Part shown: piece by piece, positions 52,462-62,479 of the stretch | How the letters are laid out: every line of letters starts with the position of its first letter | How positions within the stretch are numbered: position 1 is the first letter of the stretch | From: an uncultured Prevotellaceae bacterium | Lineage (GTDB): Bacteria > Bacteroidota > Bacteroidia > Bacteroidales > Bacteroidaceae | NCBI GenBank assembly: GCA_900316585.1 | Contig: ONDM01000008.1 | Coordinates: forward strand, 119,874 to 183,873 | Direction: 5' to 3' | DNA length: 64,000 nt | Notes under the pieces: model-generated | The model's input: only the letters and a program-made list of their open reading frames with translations | What the model was told of the DNA's origin: nothing | Databases searched by the model: none | Made by a program: the position numbers and the translations under genes

Positions 52462-54039
52462 CTAATAACTGAGAACCTTTACGTCACTTACAGTTATAGA
52501 GCCACCGTAGTTATTGATACTCCAGCAGTTTTTCTGGATACCGTAAATACGGTTAGTATAGCAAACATTGTCATTGATGTACATTACCATGACAGAGTTG
52601 TCTGTATAGATGTCAATGTTGTATACATTGTCTGCTGGTCTGTTGAACCAGTAGCCGTCTATACCCTCTATAAATCCTTTACCTTCGGAACCTTCCTGCT
52701 CGAAGTTAATCTTGCGGTTGTTCTCAGTCTCAGGATTAACTACCATGGTGTAATATTTGGTGGAATTGGAACCACGTACCAGAGATACACCGAACTTATC
52801 CCAATTGTTGGAGGTAGTTACCTTGAAACTGATGTGATTGCTGTCGCCCAGACGATTGAACATCACATAAGCACCGTCGCCAGAGAGAGTGCCATTGCTG
52901 TATCCTTGTGAAGCTACCTCTGTAACCTGCTGTGGCTTGTCGTACTTAGCTGTAATACCAGGCACTGCGCCCAGGGTAAGCGTTCCGTCGGGATGCTGGA
53001 TAATCTTGTGGCATACCAGTGCTCCTGACCAGTTTGGCTCGCCTTCAGCACCTACATTGATGTTCTTGTCGTGTATGGAAGCACCTGTACGGAATGGGCA
53101 CCATCCCCAGATATAGCGGTCCTGACCGTTGGAAGCTGTCTTGCCGGCATAGAAAGCACGGGAATCCAGCACTCCTTCATGACCATCCTTTGGCCAGTTT
53201 GCTCCTGGATCATAGAAACAAGCCTTCAGACCCTCGAAGGAAGTAGCCATCATGTATTTCACCTTTCGGCTCCATGCGGCACGGAAACCTTCGCTGTAGA
53301 CCATATACCAGTAGTCGCCCATCTTGAAGATGTCAGGACATTCGCACATACGGTCCCAGACCATAGGGAAGTTTCCTACATGCTCCCATGACTTCAAGTC
53401 AGCGGACTTGAACTCAGCAAATTTCAGGTTGGAAGAAATAACCATGTGCCAGAGTCCGTCTTCAGCCTTGAAAACCTGTGGGTCACGGAAATCAGAAGCT
53501 GCATAGCCATAGTCGGTACCGTTGAGAACCCAGGCATAGTCTTTCGTCCAGTTAACGAAATCAGGTGAAGTGGCACGTAACACCACTTCCTTGCTGGTAT
53601 GTCCTGTATAATAGATGTAGTAGAGTCCGTCAGCATCATTATACACTGCGCATCCTGTACCCAGGGCAGCATCGGCATCGTAGATGGATTTTCCGGTAGG
53701 AATCACTTCACCCAGAGACTGGTAGTTAGCTCCGTCCTTGGTGGAAACACCCCAGAATGGATGGTAGCAAGGACCATTGTTGTCGTATTCCTGCAGGTAG
53801 AGCACCTTAAACTCCTGATTCTTCTCATCGTAGAAAGGCATAGGGTCACCACAGCGTCCTACAGCAGGATTGTAATAAGTCTGGAAACCAGCAACATCGA
53901 CAGAATTGAAGAATTCGGTTGTACCTGCCCAATCCTTATCAGGGTCTGGTCCGAACTTTTCTTCACTGCAGGCGGTGTTTGCGGACATACCGCAAACCAT
54001 CAGCCCTGCATAGAATATATTCATTAGCTTTTTCATCAT
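52462..54039 (-). CDS. GH32 fructan hydrolase lipoprotein (levanase/inulinase type)
   Basis: A 525-residue lipoprotein (lipobox TAC in ANTACSEE). The five-bladed GH32 propeller shows its catalytic triad: D65 in GDPMPFYD (nucleophile), D186 in FRDPQ (transition-state stabiliser) and E233 in MCECPDIF (acid/base). A C-terminal beta-sandwich (about 370-525) follows, ending with strands such as NVYNIDIYTDNSVMVMYIND. GH32 enzymes hydrolyse levan, inulin or sucrose. As a lipoprotein at the 3' end of a SusCD operon it is probably a cell-surface endo-enzyme, resembling the B. thetaiotaomicron fructan locus. Levan versus inulin cannot be decided. Confidence 0.88.
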   Translation of the reverse strand: MMKKLMNIFYAGLMVCGMSANTACSEEKFGPDPDKDWAGTTEFFNSVDVAGFQTYYNPAVGRCGDPMPFYDEKNQEFKVLYLQEYDNNGPCYHPFWGVSTKDGANYQSLGEVIPTGKSIYDADAALGTGCAVYNDADGLYYIYYTGHTSKEVVLRATSPDFVNWTKDYAWVLNGTDYGYAASDFRDPQVFKAEDGLWHMVISSNLKFAEFKSADLKSWEHVGNFPMVWDRMCECPDIFKMGDYWYMVYSEGFRAAWSRKVKYMMATSFEGLKACFYDPGANWPKDGHEGVLDSRAFYAGKTASNGQDRYIWGWCPFRTGASIHDKNINVGAEGEPNWSGALVCHKIIQHPDGTLTLGAVPGITAKYDKPQQVTEVASQGYSNGTLSGDGAYVMFNRLGDSNHISFKVTTSNNWDKFGVSLVRGSNSTKYYTMVVNPETENNRKINFEQEGSEGKGFIEGIDGYWFNRPADNVYNIDIYTDNSVMVMYINDNVCYTNRIYGIQKNCWSINNYGGSITVSDVKVLSY

Positions 54040-54042
54040 GTT

Positions 54043-55440
54043 TTACTTCATTAGATGATTAAACGCATTCTGAGTAATGATCTCTATGTTCTTATGGAAT
54101 TTCTCCGTATAGCCTGCTTCGAAGGTATAAGAATACCAGTCGTAACAGCCGGAACCGATACAGATGATTCCACCCTTACCATCGTTGGCAGGATATTCCC
54201 AAGCTACGACAGCTCCGTCGCCACCTACGCCCAGGATCTTACCACCTGTACGTGCCTCCCATGCAGCATGGTTATCGTAACCGCCCCAGTCGGTACCGAT
54301 GTGGTACTGAGCTGTAGAGTTGGTGATGTGATAGCCGGCATCGGTGCAGTAAACTTCCTGTGGGTTGTCGCCTGCCACCAGGTTCTGCCACAATGGGTGT
54401 GCGTTCTGTCCGTCGAATATACGGAAGCTCCATGGACCGCCGCAAAGCTCTGCAGCATCCTCGTTCTGACCCCAGCAGTTGTTTGGTGTGGTCCACTCGT
54501 CATCACCTGTTACACCAAGGAATGATGGCAGGTTGGTAGCATAGCGTGTCAGGAAGAGTGATCCTCCGTTCTCATAGAAGGAGCGCAGCTGGTTCTTGGT
54601 CTCCAGTGCATCAGTAGCTTTGGCTACAAAGACATCGTGACCGTCCACGCCACCATCTACATGCCAGTGCCACCAGATAACCTTACATTCTGAAAGGTCA
54701 ATCTGACCTGCACGTAAGTCGGCAAACGATGCGTAGAGTGAGTTGGCTACATTGCCCAGCATCCACTGGCAAGCTGTCTTAGCTTCCGGATCAAGGTCAT
54801 TGAGGGTTGAAGCGGAACCTACGAACAGAGCCTTAGGCTTTTCGATGGCAATGACATGAACTGTATAGGTAGCTTCTGCTGAGTTATTGGTCACCTTATA
54901 GGTAACTGGCTGAGAGAAGTCCTGTGCCACTCCTGATGATGGAGTAATAGTGGCATTTTCACTATAGGTGATGGTAGGCACCAGACTGGTGATATCCACA
55001 CTTCCTGGAACATAGACTGTAATGGTCTTTGTCTCCTGGTCGATGGAACCGGTATAGATGTCGTTGATGACAAACTGTTTGATGCGTGCCTCATCGTGAA
55101 GGACAGAGAGTGTCCAGTCCAGATACACGTCACCATTCTGCACGTGAAGAGTCTTGGAAGCATCCATGTTCAGGGTATTTCCTAACTGGATATTGCTTGT
55201 AGCGCCATCGGAGAGCCTAAGCGCTGTCACTTTCATGGCTTTCGTATCGAATACCTCAGGCAGACGGACTACGATGCTGCGTGATGCCAGGTCTATAATG
55301 CCTTGGTAATTCTCGAGCGCTATTTCCTCGACCTTGCAGTCTCCTGAGAGCATGAGGTCACTGACATGATCCTCGCTGCAGGCTGCAAAACCGCATACGA
55401 TGAGCAGTGCTCCTATAATATTATATATTCTAGTCTTCAT
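54043..55440 (-). CDS. DUF4960 surface glycan-binding lipoprotein (SusE position)
   Basis: A 465-residue lipoprotein (lipobox FAAC). Two Ig-like N-terminal domains (about 25-110 and 110-205, each ending with a TYTVHV-like strand) precede a C-terminal domain (about 208-465) that matches DUF4960. That domain is found in fructan loci of Bacteroides and includes KALFVGSAS, WWHWHVDGG and GGSLFLTRYATNLPSFLG. It sits between SusD and GH32, the usual place of a surface glycan-binding protein. Its C-terminal fold is glutamine-amidotransferase-like by pattern; catalysis is not implied. Confidence 0.82.
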   Translation of the reverse strand: MKTRIYNIIGALLIVCGFAACSEDHVSDLMLSGDCKVEEIALENYQGIIDLASRSIVVRLPEVFDTKAMKVTALRLSDGATSNIQLGNTLNMDASKTLHVQNGDVYLDWTLSVLHDEARIKQFVINDIYTGSIDQETKTITVYVPGSVDITSLVPTITYSENATITPSSGVAQDFSQPVTYKVTNNSAEATYTVHVIAIEKPKALFVGSASTLNDLDPEAKTACQWMLGNVANSLYASFADLRAGQIDLSECKVIWWHWHVDGGVDGHDVFVAKATDALETKNQLRSFYENGGSLFLTRYATNLPSFLGVTGDDEWTTPNNCWGQNEDAAELCGGPWSFRIFDGQNAHPLWQNLVAGDNPQEVYCTDAGYHITNSTAQYHIGTDWGGYDNHAAWEARTGGKILGVGGDGAVVAWEYPANDGKGGIICIGSGCYDWYSYTFEAGYTEKFHKNIEIITQNAFNHLMK

Positions 55441-55451
55441 ATTCTTCTTTT

Positions 55452-57173
55452 TTACCAGTTACCAATGTTCTGAGTATAATGGCCGTTAGAGGCAGAGATT
55501 TGAGCAAATGGAATAGGTAGATACTCATCTTTGTTGGCTGTAAATTTAGCCTCTCTGTAGATGGCACAGTTGTCTATTTCCTCTGCATAATACTTGTTCA
55601 GCACGGTGGAAGCATCGCCCCAGCGTACCAGGTCGAAGAAGCGCTCACACTCCATACCGAACTCCAGACGGCGTTCCATCTTTACTATGCGGACAGCATC
55701 TTCTTTGGAGTAGCTTCCCTTATAGTTGGTGATGTAAATCTTCACACCGTAAGTGTTAGGATAGTTGGCTATCATCTGTGTGCTTGATGCCGCACGTGAG
55801 CGGATCTGGTTGACAAGCTGAATAGCCTGCTCCGTATTGCCCAGCTGTGCATAAGCCTCAGCACGCATCAGCAGAACATCAGCATAGCGGAAAACGATGC
55901 GGTTCATAGAGCTTGCCCAATAGGAACCTTTGATAAGGTACTGGTCTATGAGGGCAGGGTCCACATTCTGCTTCAGGGATACGTTGTAGCCATACAAGCC
56001 ATTGGAACGGCTCCAGATGCTGGTCCTTTCCATCATGAAACTTCTATTGAACATGTAAGGGAGGCCAGGCATACCTATGGTCAGGAACAGACGTGGGTCT
56101 GCATTGTCGCTGCCCATGTCATAGTCTTTGTCATTGAAACTGCTGATAAGAGGCAGACCATCGGCACCGGTACGGAATGCATTCACCAGGTTCTGGGAAG
56201 GCTTGTAGAAGTCGCAGCCTCCATCGGTAGCTCCAGGGATATTAGGTGGAATCAAGCCATAGCTCCAGTTCAGGTTACCATAGGTGGAACCGTCGTTACG
56301 TGAATACTGGATAGCCCACAGGCTCTCAATACCGTTCTCATACTGCTCCTCAGGACGGAAGTTATTGTGAATATCACTTTCCAGACCATAGTTTCTGTAA
56401 AGGGCAGGATTAGTGAACTCTATCACCTTCTCAAGATCTTGCTGACTGATGCTGGTCACCTGATTGCTCTGTGCATCATCTTGTCTGTAAGCCTTATAGA
56501 GATAGACCTTAGCCAGGAAGGCTGCAGCAGCAGCTTTGGTAGGACGTCCCTTTTCTTCCTGAGTCTCAGGAAGTGAGTTATAGGCTTCCATCAGGTCATC
56601 GATAATCAGCTGCCATCCCTCATCGTTGTTATAAGTGGTATTCGACAGCTCATTGTATTCATCATAGGTCAACTGCTCATTTACCACGAAAGGAATGTTC
56701 TTGAAAAGACGCTTCAGCAGGAAGTGGCCGTAGGCACGCAGGAATTTCATCTCTGCCAGACGCTGCTGCTTCAGACCAAAGTCGCTCACGTTAAGAAGTG
56801 CTATTGCACTGTTCACACGGGAAAGGCTGTTGTACAGTCTCACCCAGATATCATTGATGTTCCAGTTAGTAGTAAGAACACCCTGCTGAACCTCCAACTG
56901 GTGGAACACATCACCGTCGCTGGTACCGCTTCCGCCCTTGTAGGCATCATCGGAACGGACATCGAAGTTCCACATGGAGAATGAGGAGTTAATATCCTCA
57001 GCCGTAGTGAAGATGGCATAAGCAGATACCACCATGGCTTCCGCATTCTCAGGTGTCTTCACCTGCTCGTCGCTTAATGTACCCTGTGGGATATGCTCAT
57101 CGAGGAAACTTTCACACGAAGTGAAACCAACCATGAGACAGAAAGCACTGATTATATAAAATATCTTTTTCAT
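55452..57173 (-). CDS. RagB/SusD family outer-membrane lipoprotein
   Basis: A 573-residue lipoprotein (lipobox TSC). It has the SusD start (CESFLDEHIPQGTLSDEQVKTPENAEAMVVSAY), TPR-like helices (KAAAAAFLAKVYLYKAY) and the C-terminal ADVLLMRAEAYAQLGNTEQAIQLVNQIR and LEFGMECERFFDLVRWG blocks. It captures oligosaccharide at the surface and lids the SusC pore. It is 12 bases downstream of the SusC gene. Locus context points to fructan. Confidence 0.95.
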   Translation of the reverse strand: MKKIFYIISAFCLMVGFTSCESFLDEHIPQGTLSDEQVKTPENAEAMVVSAYAIFTTAEDINSSFSMWNFDVRSDDAYKGGSGTSDGDVFHQLEVQQGVLTTNWNINDIWVRLYNSLSRVNSAIALLNVSDFGLKQQRLAEMKFLRAYGHFLLKRLFKNIPFVVNEQLTYDEYNELSNTTYNNDEGWQLIIDDLMEAYNSLPETQEEKGRPTKAAAAAFLAKVYLYKAYRQDDAQSNQVTSISQQDLEKVIEFTNPALYRNYGLESDIHNNFRPEEQYENGIESLWAIQYSRNDGSTYGNLNWSYGLIPPNIPGATDGGCDFYKPSQNLVNAFRTGADGLPLISSFNDKDYDMGSDNADPRLFLTIGMPGLPYMFNRSFMMERTSIWSRSNGLYGYNVSLKQNVDPALIDQYLIKGSYWASSMNRIVFRYADVLLMRAEAYAQLGNTEQAIQLVNQIRSRAASSTQMIANYPNTYGVKIYITNYKGSYSKEDAVRIVKMERRLEFGMECERFFDLVRWGDASTVLNKYYAEEIDNCAIYREAKFTANKDEYLPIPFAQISASNGHYTQNIGNW

Positions 57174-57185
57174 AATTGCTACCGT

Positions 57186-60100
57186 TTAGAAAGAAACATT
57201 AAGTCCAAAAGTTACATTGAACGGAATAGGATAGCCGAAGTTGGCATTCTCAGGATCTACGCCTGTGAAGCTCTTGCTCTTGATAGTGAGCACATTCTGA
57301 GCGGAAAGATACATGCGCAGACGTGACAAATGTATTTTCTCAAGCAATTTGTCTGGGAAGTTGTAACCTAGCTGTACAGTACGCAGCTTGGCATAAGAAC
57401 CATCTTCTACGAAATAGGTGGATACTCGCTTCTCATTGTTGTTGTCCATGGTGCTGATGGCTGGGATGTTTGAATCCATGTTTGTAGGAGTCCATGCACC
57501 GAGCAGACGACGACCCTTGTTCAGGTTGGAAATGTTCAAACCACTCCAGAGGTCAGTCTCTTTCTTCAGGTCGCTGATGACATCAACACCCTGTACACCC
57601 TGCCAGAACATGGTGAAATCCACATTCTTATACTGCAGGTAGATGTTCAGACCCCAGGTAAAGTCGGGCACTGGTGAGTAAATCCAGTCCTGGTCTTTCT
57701 CATTGATGACACCATCCTTATTCAAGTCCTTCCAACGGATACGGCCCAGTCCTGCGCCATTCTGTGTAGCATGGTTGTCTATCTCCTGCTGGCTCTTGAA
57801 GATACCATCATAGAAATAACCTACCTGAGCACCCATAGGATGTCCTACCACACTCTTCACACCGTTTCCACCGAATGTACCATTGGCAGCAATAGTCTCT
57901 GGAATCTTAGTCACCTCGTTGCGGTAATTTCCTATATTACCGGAAATATCGTAAGAGAAATGACCTATTTCACCACGGTAACCTACATTCAGCTCCACAC
58001 CCTTATTGAGCATTTCACCGGCATTGATCCACTGGCTGGAACCTTCACCCATAACTCCAATACCTGGCATGTAAACCAAGATGTCGGTAGTTTTCTTGTG
58101 GTACCACTCAAATGAACCGTAGAGTGAATTGCCGAACAGTCCGAAGTCAAAACCAATGTTGGTCTGGGTAGTAGTCTCCCACTTCAGGTCATCATTGCCC
58201 AACTGGTTACGCTTGAATCCGCTAGCCAGAGTCTGACCTCCGTTAGTACCGGCAATATCATAGCTGGTACCGTAGCTTTGTCCACCGAACCGAGCCTCAC
58301 CATAGTTGCTTTCATAAAGGGTGTAACGTGCTATGTTGGAAATTTCCTGGTTACCAGTCTGACCCCATGAAGCACGGATCTTAAGATTGTCAATCCAGCT
58401 CACATCTTTCAGGAAGCCTTCCTGGTTAATACGCCAACCCGCACTGATGGAAGGGAAGGTACCATAACGGTTGTTCTTACCAAAACGGCTGGAACCATCA
58501 CGACGGATAGTGAAGCTGGCCATATATCTGTCATCAAAGGTATAGTTTACTTTTCCGAAGAAAGAAACCAGTGTGTAGCCACCGCCAGAACCATAAGCCT
58601 CTGACTCTCCTACTCCGGAGTCTGGCCACATATAATCAGGGTTCAGAACTGCATAGTCGTATTTCTTGCCACTGAACCAAGTGTCATCCTCACGGTTCAA
58701 CTCCATACCTATCATGGCATCTCCACGATGCTTGCCGACCTCCAGGTTGTAGGTTGCAATGGCATTCCACATCCACTTGGTCCAATGCTCCTGTTTTGCC
58801 TCTACTCCATTGGTTGGATTGGCTACAGTACCCTCAGTGATAGGATAGGTGAAAATGCGCTGCTGCTTCTGGGAATAGTCCAGACCGAAAGTAGAACGGA
58901 TATGGAAGTCCTTCAGCGGATTGATGTCAATATAGGCATCACCAAACATACGCCAGAAGGAATAGCGGTTATCTGAGTTACGGTCCAGACGTGCCACTGG
59001 GTTCTCACGGTCAGGGTAACCACCTACAGGACCTGCATAATGACCATCGGTAGTATATACTGGCAGTGAAGGGTTGAACTGCAAAACATTCTCCAGGAAA
59101 CCACCAGGAGCGTTAACCTCACTGGTACGGTTCAAGGTAAAGTGCTCACCTACTGTCACTACATTCAGGTCATTTACCTTGAGCAGTTTGTATTCGGAGT
59201 TCATACGAGCAGAGAAACGTTCAAAGTCTGACTGCTTAATGATACCGTTGTTTTTATAGTAACCCAGTGAGAAGAATGAAGATCCTTTCTCTGAGCCGTT
59301 GCTGAGTGACACATTGTACTGCTGTACAAGTCCTGTGCGTGTAGTCTGGTCGAACCAGTCTGTATCGGCAGCAGGAGTCTTTCCGGCAGCATCCAGGTAT
59401 TTACTCATGGTCAAGCCGTTCAAGATAGGAGTTCCGTTAGGATTATAGAGCCAGTCGAAGTGATAGCCCAGACCATTCATGTTAGGATCAAGACCATCAT
59501 TCACATAGCCCTGCCACATTACCTGTCCGAATTCCTTGGCATTCAAGACCTCCATCTTATGCACGTAGGTCTGTACGGACAAGCTGGCATCGAAGTCAAT
59601 CTTGATATTTCCTTCCTTGCCTTTCTTGGTGGTGATGATGATGACACCATTTGCTGCACGGGAACCGTAGATGGAAGCAGAGGCAGCATCCTTCAAGACT
59701 TGGATAGACTCAATGTCATTACCGTTCAACTCATGCATGCCTGCCTTTGTTGGTACGCCATCGATGATGTACAGAGGGTCATTGTTGTTCAATGTACCAA
59801 TACCACGAATGCGCACGGTTGCAGAACCAGAAGGAGAACCATCGGCTGAGATGTTCATACCTGGTACACGACCTTGCATGGCCTTGATAGGGTTGTTTTC
59901 ATTCTGCTTTGAAAGCTCGCTCACGCTAACTACCGATACGGCACCTGAGAGGTCGGCCTTGCGCTGGGTGGTATAACCCGTCACGACAATCTCGTTCAAT
60001 GCCAAGGCATCGTCTTTCATCACAATTTTCATTCCATCTGCTGCTGGCATTTCAACAGTCAGATAGCCCACGTAGGAGAAGACCAGTGTCTTACCAGCCT

Positions 60101-60296
60101 GCACCTGCAACGTAAAATTACCATCGAAATCGGTGATTGTTCCGTTCGACGTTCCTTTCTCCAATACAGTACAACCGATGACTGCCTCTCCAGTCTCATC
60201 GGTGACATTACCTGTAATCGTGCTTTGCGCGTACATTATAGTACTAAGCAACAATGAAAGGAAACAGAGTAAGAATCTTTTTTGTTTCATTTTCAT
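57186..60296 (-). CDS. SusC/RagA family TonB-dependent outer-membrane transporter
   Basis: A 1036-residue protein starting MKMKQKRFLL with a signal peptide ending MYAQ. A carboxypeptidase-like (CNA/SusC N-terminal) domain follows (ITGNVTDETGEAVIGCTV), then the TonB-plug segment with RVPGMNISADGSPSGSATVRIRGIGTLNNNDPLYIIDGVP, and a 22-strand barrel ending FNVTFGLNVSF. It imports oligosaccharides across the outer membrane with SusD. The frame is open further upstream to 60362, but the TATCTTTG box at 60334-60327 supports the ATG at 60296. Confidence 0.95.
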   Translation of the reverse strand: MKMKQKRFLLCFLSLLLSTIMYAQSTITGNVTDETGEAVIGCTVLEKGTSNGTITDFDGNFTLQVQAGKTLVFSYVGYLTVEMPAADGMKIVMKDDALALNEIVVTGYTTQRKADLSGAVSVVSVSELSKQNENNPIKAMQGRVPGMNISADGSPSGSATVRIRGIGTLNNNDPLYIIDGVPTKAGMHELNGNDIESIQVLKDAASASIYGSRAANGVIIITTKKGKEGNIKIDFDASLSVQTYVHKMEVLNAKEFGQVMWQGYVNDGLDPNMNGLGYHFDWLYNPNGTPILNGLTMSKYLDAAGKTPAADTDWFDQTTRTGLVQQYNVSLSNGSEKGSSFFSLGYYKNNGIIKQSDFERFSARMNSEYKLLKVNDLNVVTVGEHFTLNRTSEVNAPGGFLENVLQFNPSLPVYTTDGHYAGPVGGYPDRENPVARLDRNSDNRYSFWRMFGDAYIDINPLKDFHIRSTFGLDYSQKQQRIFTYPITEGTVANPTNGVEAKQEHWTKWMWNAIATYNLEVGKHRGDAMIGMELNREDDTWFSGKKYDYAVLNPDYMWPDSGVGESEAYGSGGGYTLVSFFGKVNYTFDDRYMASFTIRRDGSSRFGKNNRYGTFPSISAGWRINQEGFLKDVSWIDNLKIRASWGQTGNQEISNIARYTLYESNYGEARFGGQSYGTSYDIAGTNGGQTLASGFKRNQLGNDDLKWETTTQTNIGFDFGLFGNSLYGSFEWYHKKTTDILVYMPGIGVMGEGSSQWINAGEMLNKGVELNVGYRGEIGHFSYDISGNIGNYRNEVTKIPETIAANGTFGGNGVKSVVGHPMGAQVGYFYDGIFKSQQEIDNHATQNGAGLGRIRWKDLNKDGVINEKDQDWIYSPVPDFTWGLNIYLQYKNVDFTMFWQGVQGVDVISDLKKETDLWSGLNISNLNKGRRLLGAWTPTNMDSNIPAISTMDNNNEKRVSTYFVEDGSYAKLRTVQLGYNFPDKLLEKIHLSRLRMYLSAQNVLTIKSKSFTGVDPENANFGYPIPFNVTFGLNVSF

Positions 60297-60326
60297 ATCT
60301 TTGGTTAACAGAAAAAATTGTGTCCA

Positions 60327-60334
60327 CAAAGATA
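60327..60334 (-). promoter_or_regulatory. -7 promoter box of the fructan-type operon
   Basis: TATCTTTG on the minus strand, 30 bases before the SusC ATG at 60296. No good -33 element is visible, as is common when an activator is required; the AraC-type regulator gene lies just upstream. Confidence 0.6.
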
Positions 60335-60488
60335 TAAAAGAATACAAAGAAAAGATTTTCACTTATATTTCATAAACATGAAAATCTATTGCATTACACA
60401 ATAATTGAATAAAAAGTATAATTTATTGAATCCCTTTATTTATAGGATTTTACAAGGCAGTAAACAAATGTTGAATAGATTGTACGAT

Positions 60489-62060
60489 TTATTGAATCTC
60501 CTTAAAGGAGTCCTCCTCTGTATTGTCATTCACTTCTCTCAGGTCTGTGGGAAGCTTGCCATATTGTTCCCTGAAACATTTGGAGAAATATCCAGGGGTA
60601 TTGAAACCTACTTCGTAGGCAATTTCTGCCACAGTCTTCGTCGTGCTGCCAAGCAGCACGTATGCTTGTTGCAAACGCATCTGCCTCAGCAATTCCACAG
60701 GTGATAATCCTGTCAGCGCCTTAACCTTGCGATACAGTTGCACACGACGCAATCCCAACTCCTCCCCCAAATCATCCATTTTGAGGTTAGGGTTCGACAT
60801 GTTCTTATGGATGGCCTCTTTCAGTTTTTCCGCAAAAAGCACATCCTGTGAACGGGGCTGCGGCAACTCTTCTTCGGGAGTGGTGTAAATAATCCTACGG
60901 CTGGCATCTGTATAGAACAGGGTCTGCTCCTCGTTCATCGTCTGCCGCTGACGGATGGTCCGTTTAATCTGCATATAGGCACGGATGGCCATAAAGACAG
61001 CTACAGCTAGCATTAGGATGGTGAACAGGCTGGCCCACAAAATCTTATGCTGTGAGTTGTATAGTCCGAAATAGTTTTCCAACTTATCGTGTATCGTTGC
61101 CAAGTCAGCATGTTGAGCCATGAGTTCCCGGCTGGTCAGCGTAATCAAGCCTACATTCTCTGGTGTCACCAGCATGCCATTCAGCACATTGTCGCGCTCA
61201 TACGGCCTACCGCTCAGAATGTTCAAAGCCAAACGCACAATCTCCTCACCATGTGTGGGATAGACATAGGAACCTACCTGATGCCCCAACGTAACATAGT
61301 CAAGTCCTTCATCAGGAAGTCCATCTATACCTAATATCTGTATGTGTCCCTCTTGATTGGTTTCGACAACCGCTTTGTAGACTCCTGTCGCCATTCCATC
61401 ATTATGACAAAAGACTATGTCCGGATGCTTGCCAGTATTCAGCTGATTCATGACTATCTCGTATGCCTTATCTGAAGTCCAGTCGCCTTCTGCCATCACA
61501 TATTCCAGTCCGGATTCATTTTCCATGACCTCAGCAAACCCATTGTGCCGTTCTTGTGCCGGTGAAGTGCTCATGGCTCCTGTCACCTCCAGCACGACAG
61601 GTCTCCTGCCTTTTTGAATCAAGGTATCTGCCAGGAGAGAAGCATAATTACCCATGGTCCTACCTGCTTCCACATTGTCTCCACCGATGAAGGCTGCATA
61701 GTCATCGGTCGACGCCTTACGGTCAAAATAAATCACAGGAATCCCCTTCTTCTGTATCCTGACGATGGCATCGGAAACGGGAGCAGACTCGTTGGGGGCT
61801 ACCACCAACAGATCAATGTCTGTATTTGCCAAACTGTCTATCTGCCTGATCTGCCGTTGTGTATCATCATAAGCATTGACAATCTCAACCTTGGCATTCT
61901 GTTCATAAAGGAGTTGGGCTGCCAGCATCTCACAATTCACCTTCTCACGCCAACGGCCCGTACCACATTGTGAAACTGCTATCTTATATGTATTCCCATC
62001 ATCGGAGCAAGAAACCAACATGCCCACAATAGTTAGAATGAACAATACAATCTTTTTCAT
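60489..62060 (-). CDS. Membrane regulator: sugar-binding-protein domain fused to AraC-type HTH
   Basis: A 523-residue single-span protein. An N-terminal lipobox-like leader (LVSC) precedes a periplasmic-binding-protein type 1 domain (about 25-320: YKIAVSQCGTGRWREKVN, LLVVAPNESAP, IPVIYFDRKASTDDYAAFIGGDNVEAGRTMGNY, VEVTGAMSTSPAQERHNGF, IVFCHNDGMATGVYKAV, ILGIDGLPDEG). A span follows (341-361), then a short linker and an AraC HTH (about 409-515). The sugar-binding domain resembles that of hybrid two-component systems in fructan loci, but no kinase or receiver is present. It should bind a sugar outside and move DNA-binding domains inside. It probably activates the SusC operon. Confidence 0.88.
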   Translation of the reverse strand: MKKIVLFILTIVGMLVSCSDDGNTYKIAVSQCGTGRWREKVNCEMLAAQLLYEQNAKVEIVNAYDDTQRQIRQIDSLANTDIDLLVVAPNESAPVSDAIVRIQKKGIPVIYFDRKASTDDYAAFIGGDNVEAGRTMGNYASLLADTLIQKGRRPVVLEVTGAMSTSPAQERHNGFAEVMENESGLEYVMAEGDWTSDKAYEIVMNQLNTGKHPDIVFCHNDGMATGVYKAVVETNQEGHIQILGIDGLPDEGLDYVTLGHQVGSYVYPTHGEEIVRLALNILSGRPYERDNVLNGMLVTPENVGLITLTSRELMAQHADLATIHDKLENYFGLYNSQHKILWASLFTILMLAVAVFMAIRAYMQIKRTIRQRQTMNEEQTLFYTDASRRIIYTTPEEELPQPRSQDVLFAEKLKEAIHKNMSNPNLKMDDLGEELGLRRVQLYRKVKALTGLSPVELLRQMRLQQAYVLLGSTTKTVAEIAYEVGFNTPGYFSKCFREQYGKLPTDLREVNDNTEEDSFKEIQ

Positions 62061-62088
62061 AGTTTATGAAAGTCAACAATCTATGTTG

Positions 62089-62120
62089 CAAATATACTGA
62101 TACTTTTTTGTTTTCAGCAA
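62089..62120 (-). promoter_or_regulatory. Promoter of the membrane regulator gene
   Basis: On the minus strand TTG (62120-62118), 21 bases, then TATATTTG (62096-62089), 29 bases before the ATG at 62060. Confidence 0.65.
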
Positions 62121-62479
62121 TTGAAGACCTTAAAAAAATCAACAAAACGAATCATAACCCTATTCAATAGGGCCAAAAAAGACTGATTTCATCACAAATT
62201 TTGCCCAATTTTACAATCATCATCACATAAAAGTATAACGAAGAAGGGAAGAGCATATTTGTTAAATTCAGCCGAAATTGTATGTTAAAACCGTTAAAAT
62301 GGCCCTATATTGTATTATTTCACGATGTAATATGAAAAAAGGTGGTTTTATGCAGAATTACAGGGTAAAACCGAGGGGTGATGACACTCATAGGGAAGTT
62401 ACAAAACGATGGAAATTTACGTAAGTAGAAGATAATCAGCATGTAACATTTTATCAGAACTACTCTAATCCTCCATTCA

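Noticed and set aside
57186..60362. Longer SusC start at 60362
   Set aside because: The extra 22 residues precede a normal signal peptide and overlap the promoter box at 60334-60327.
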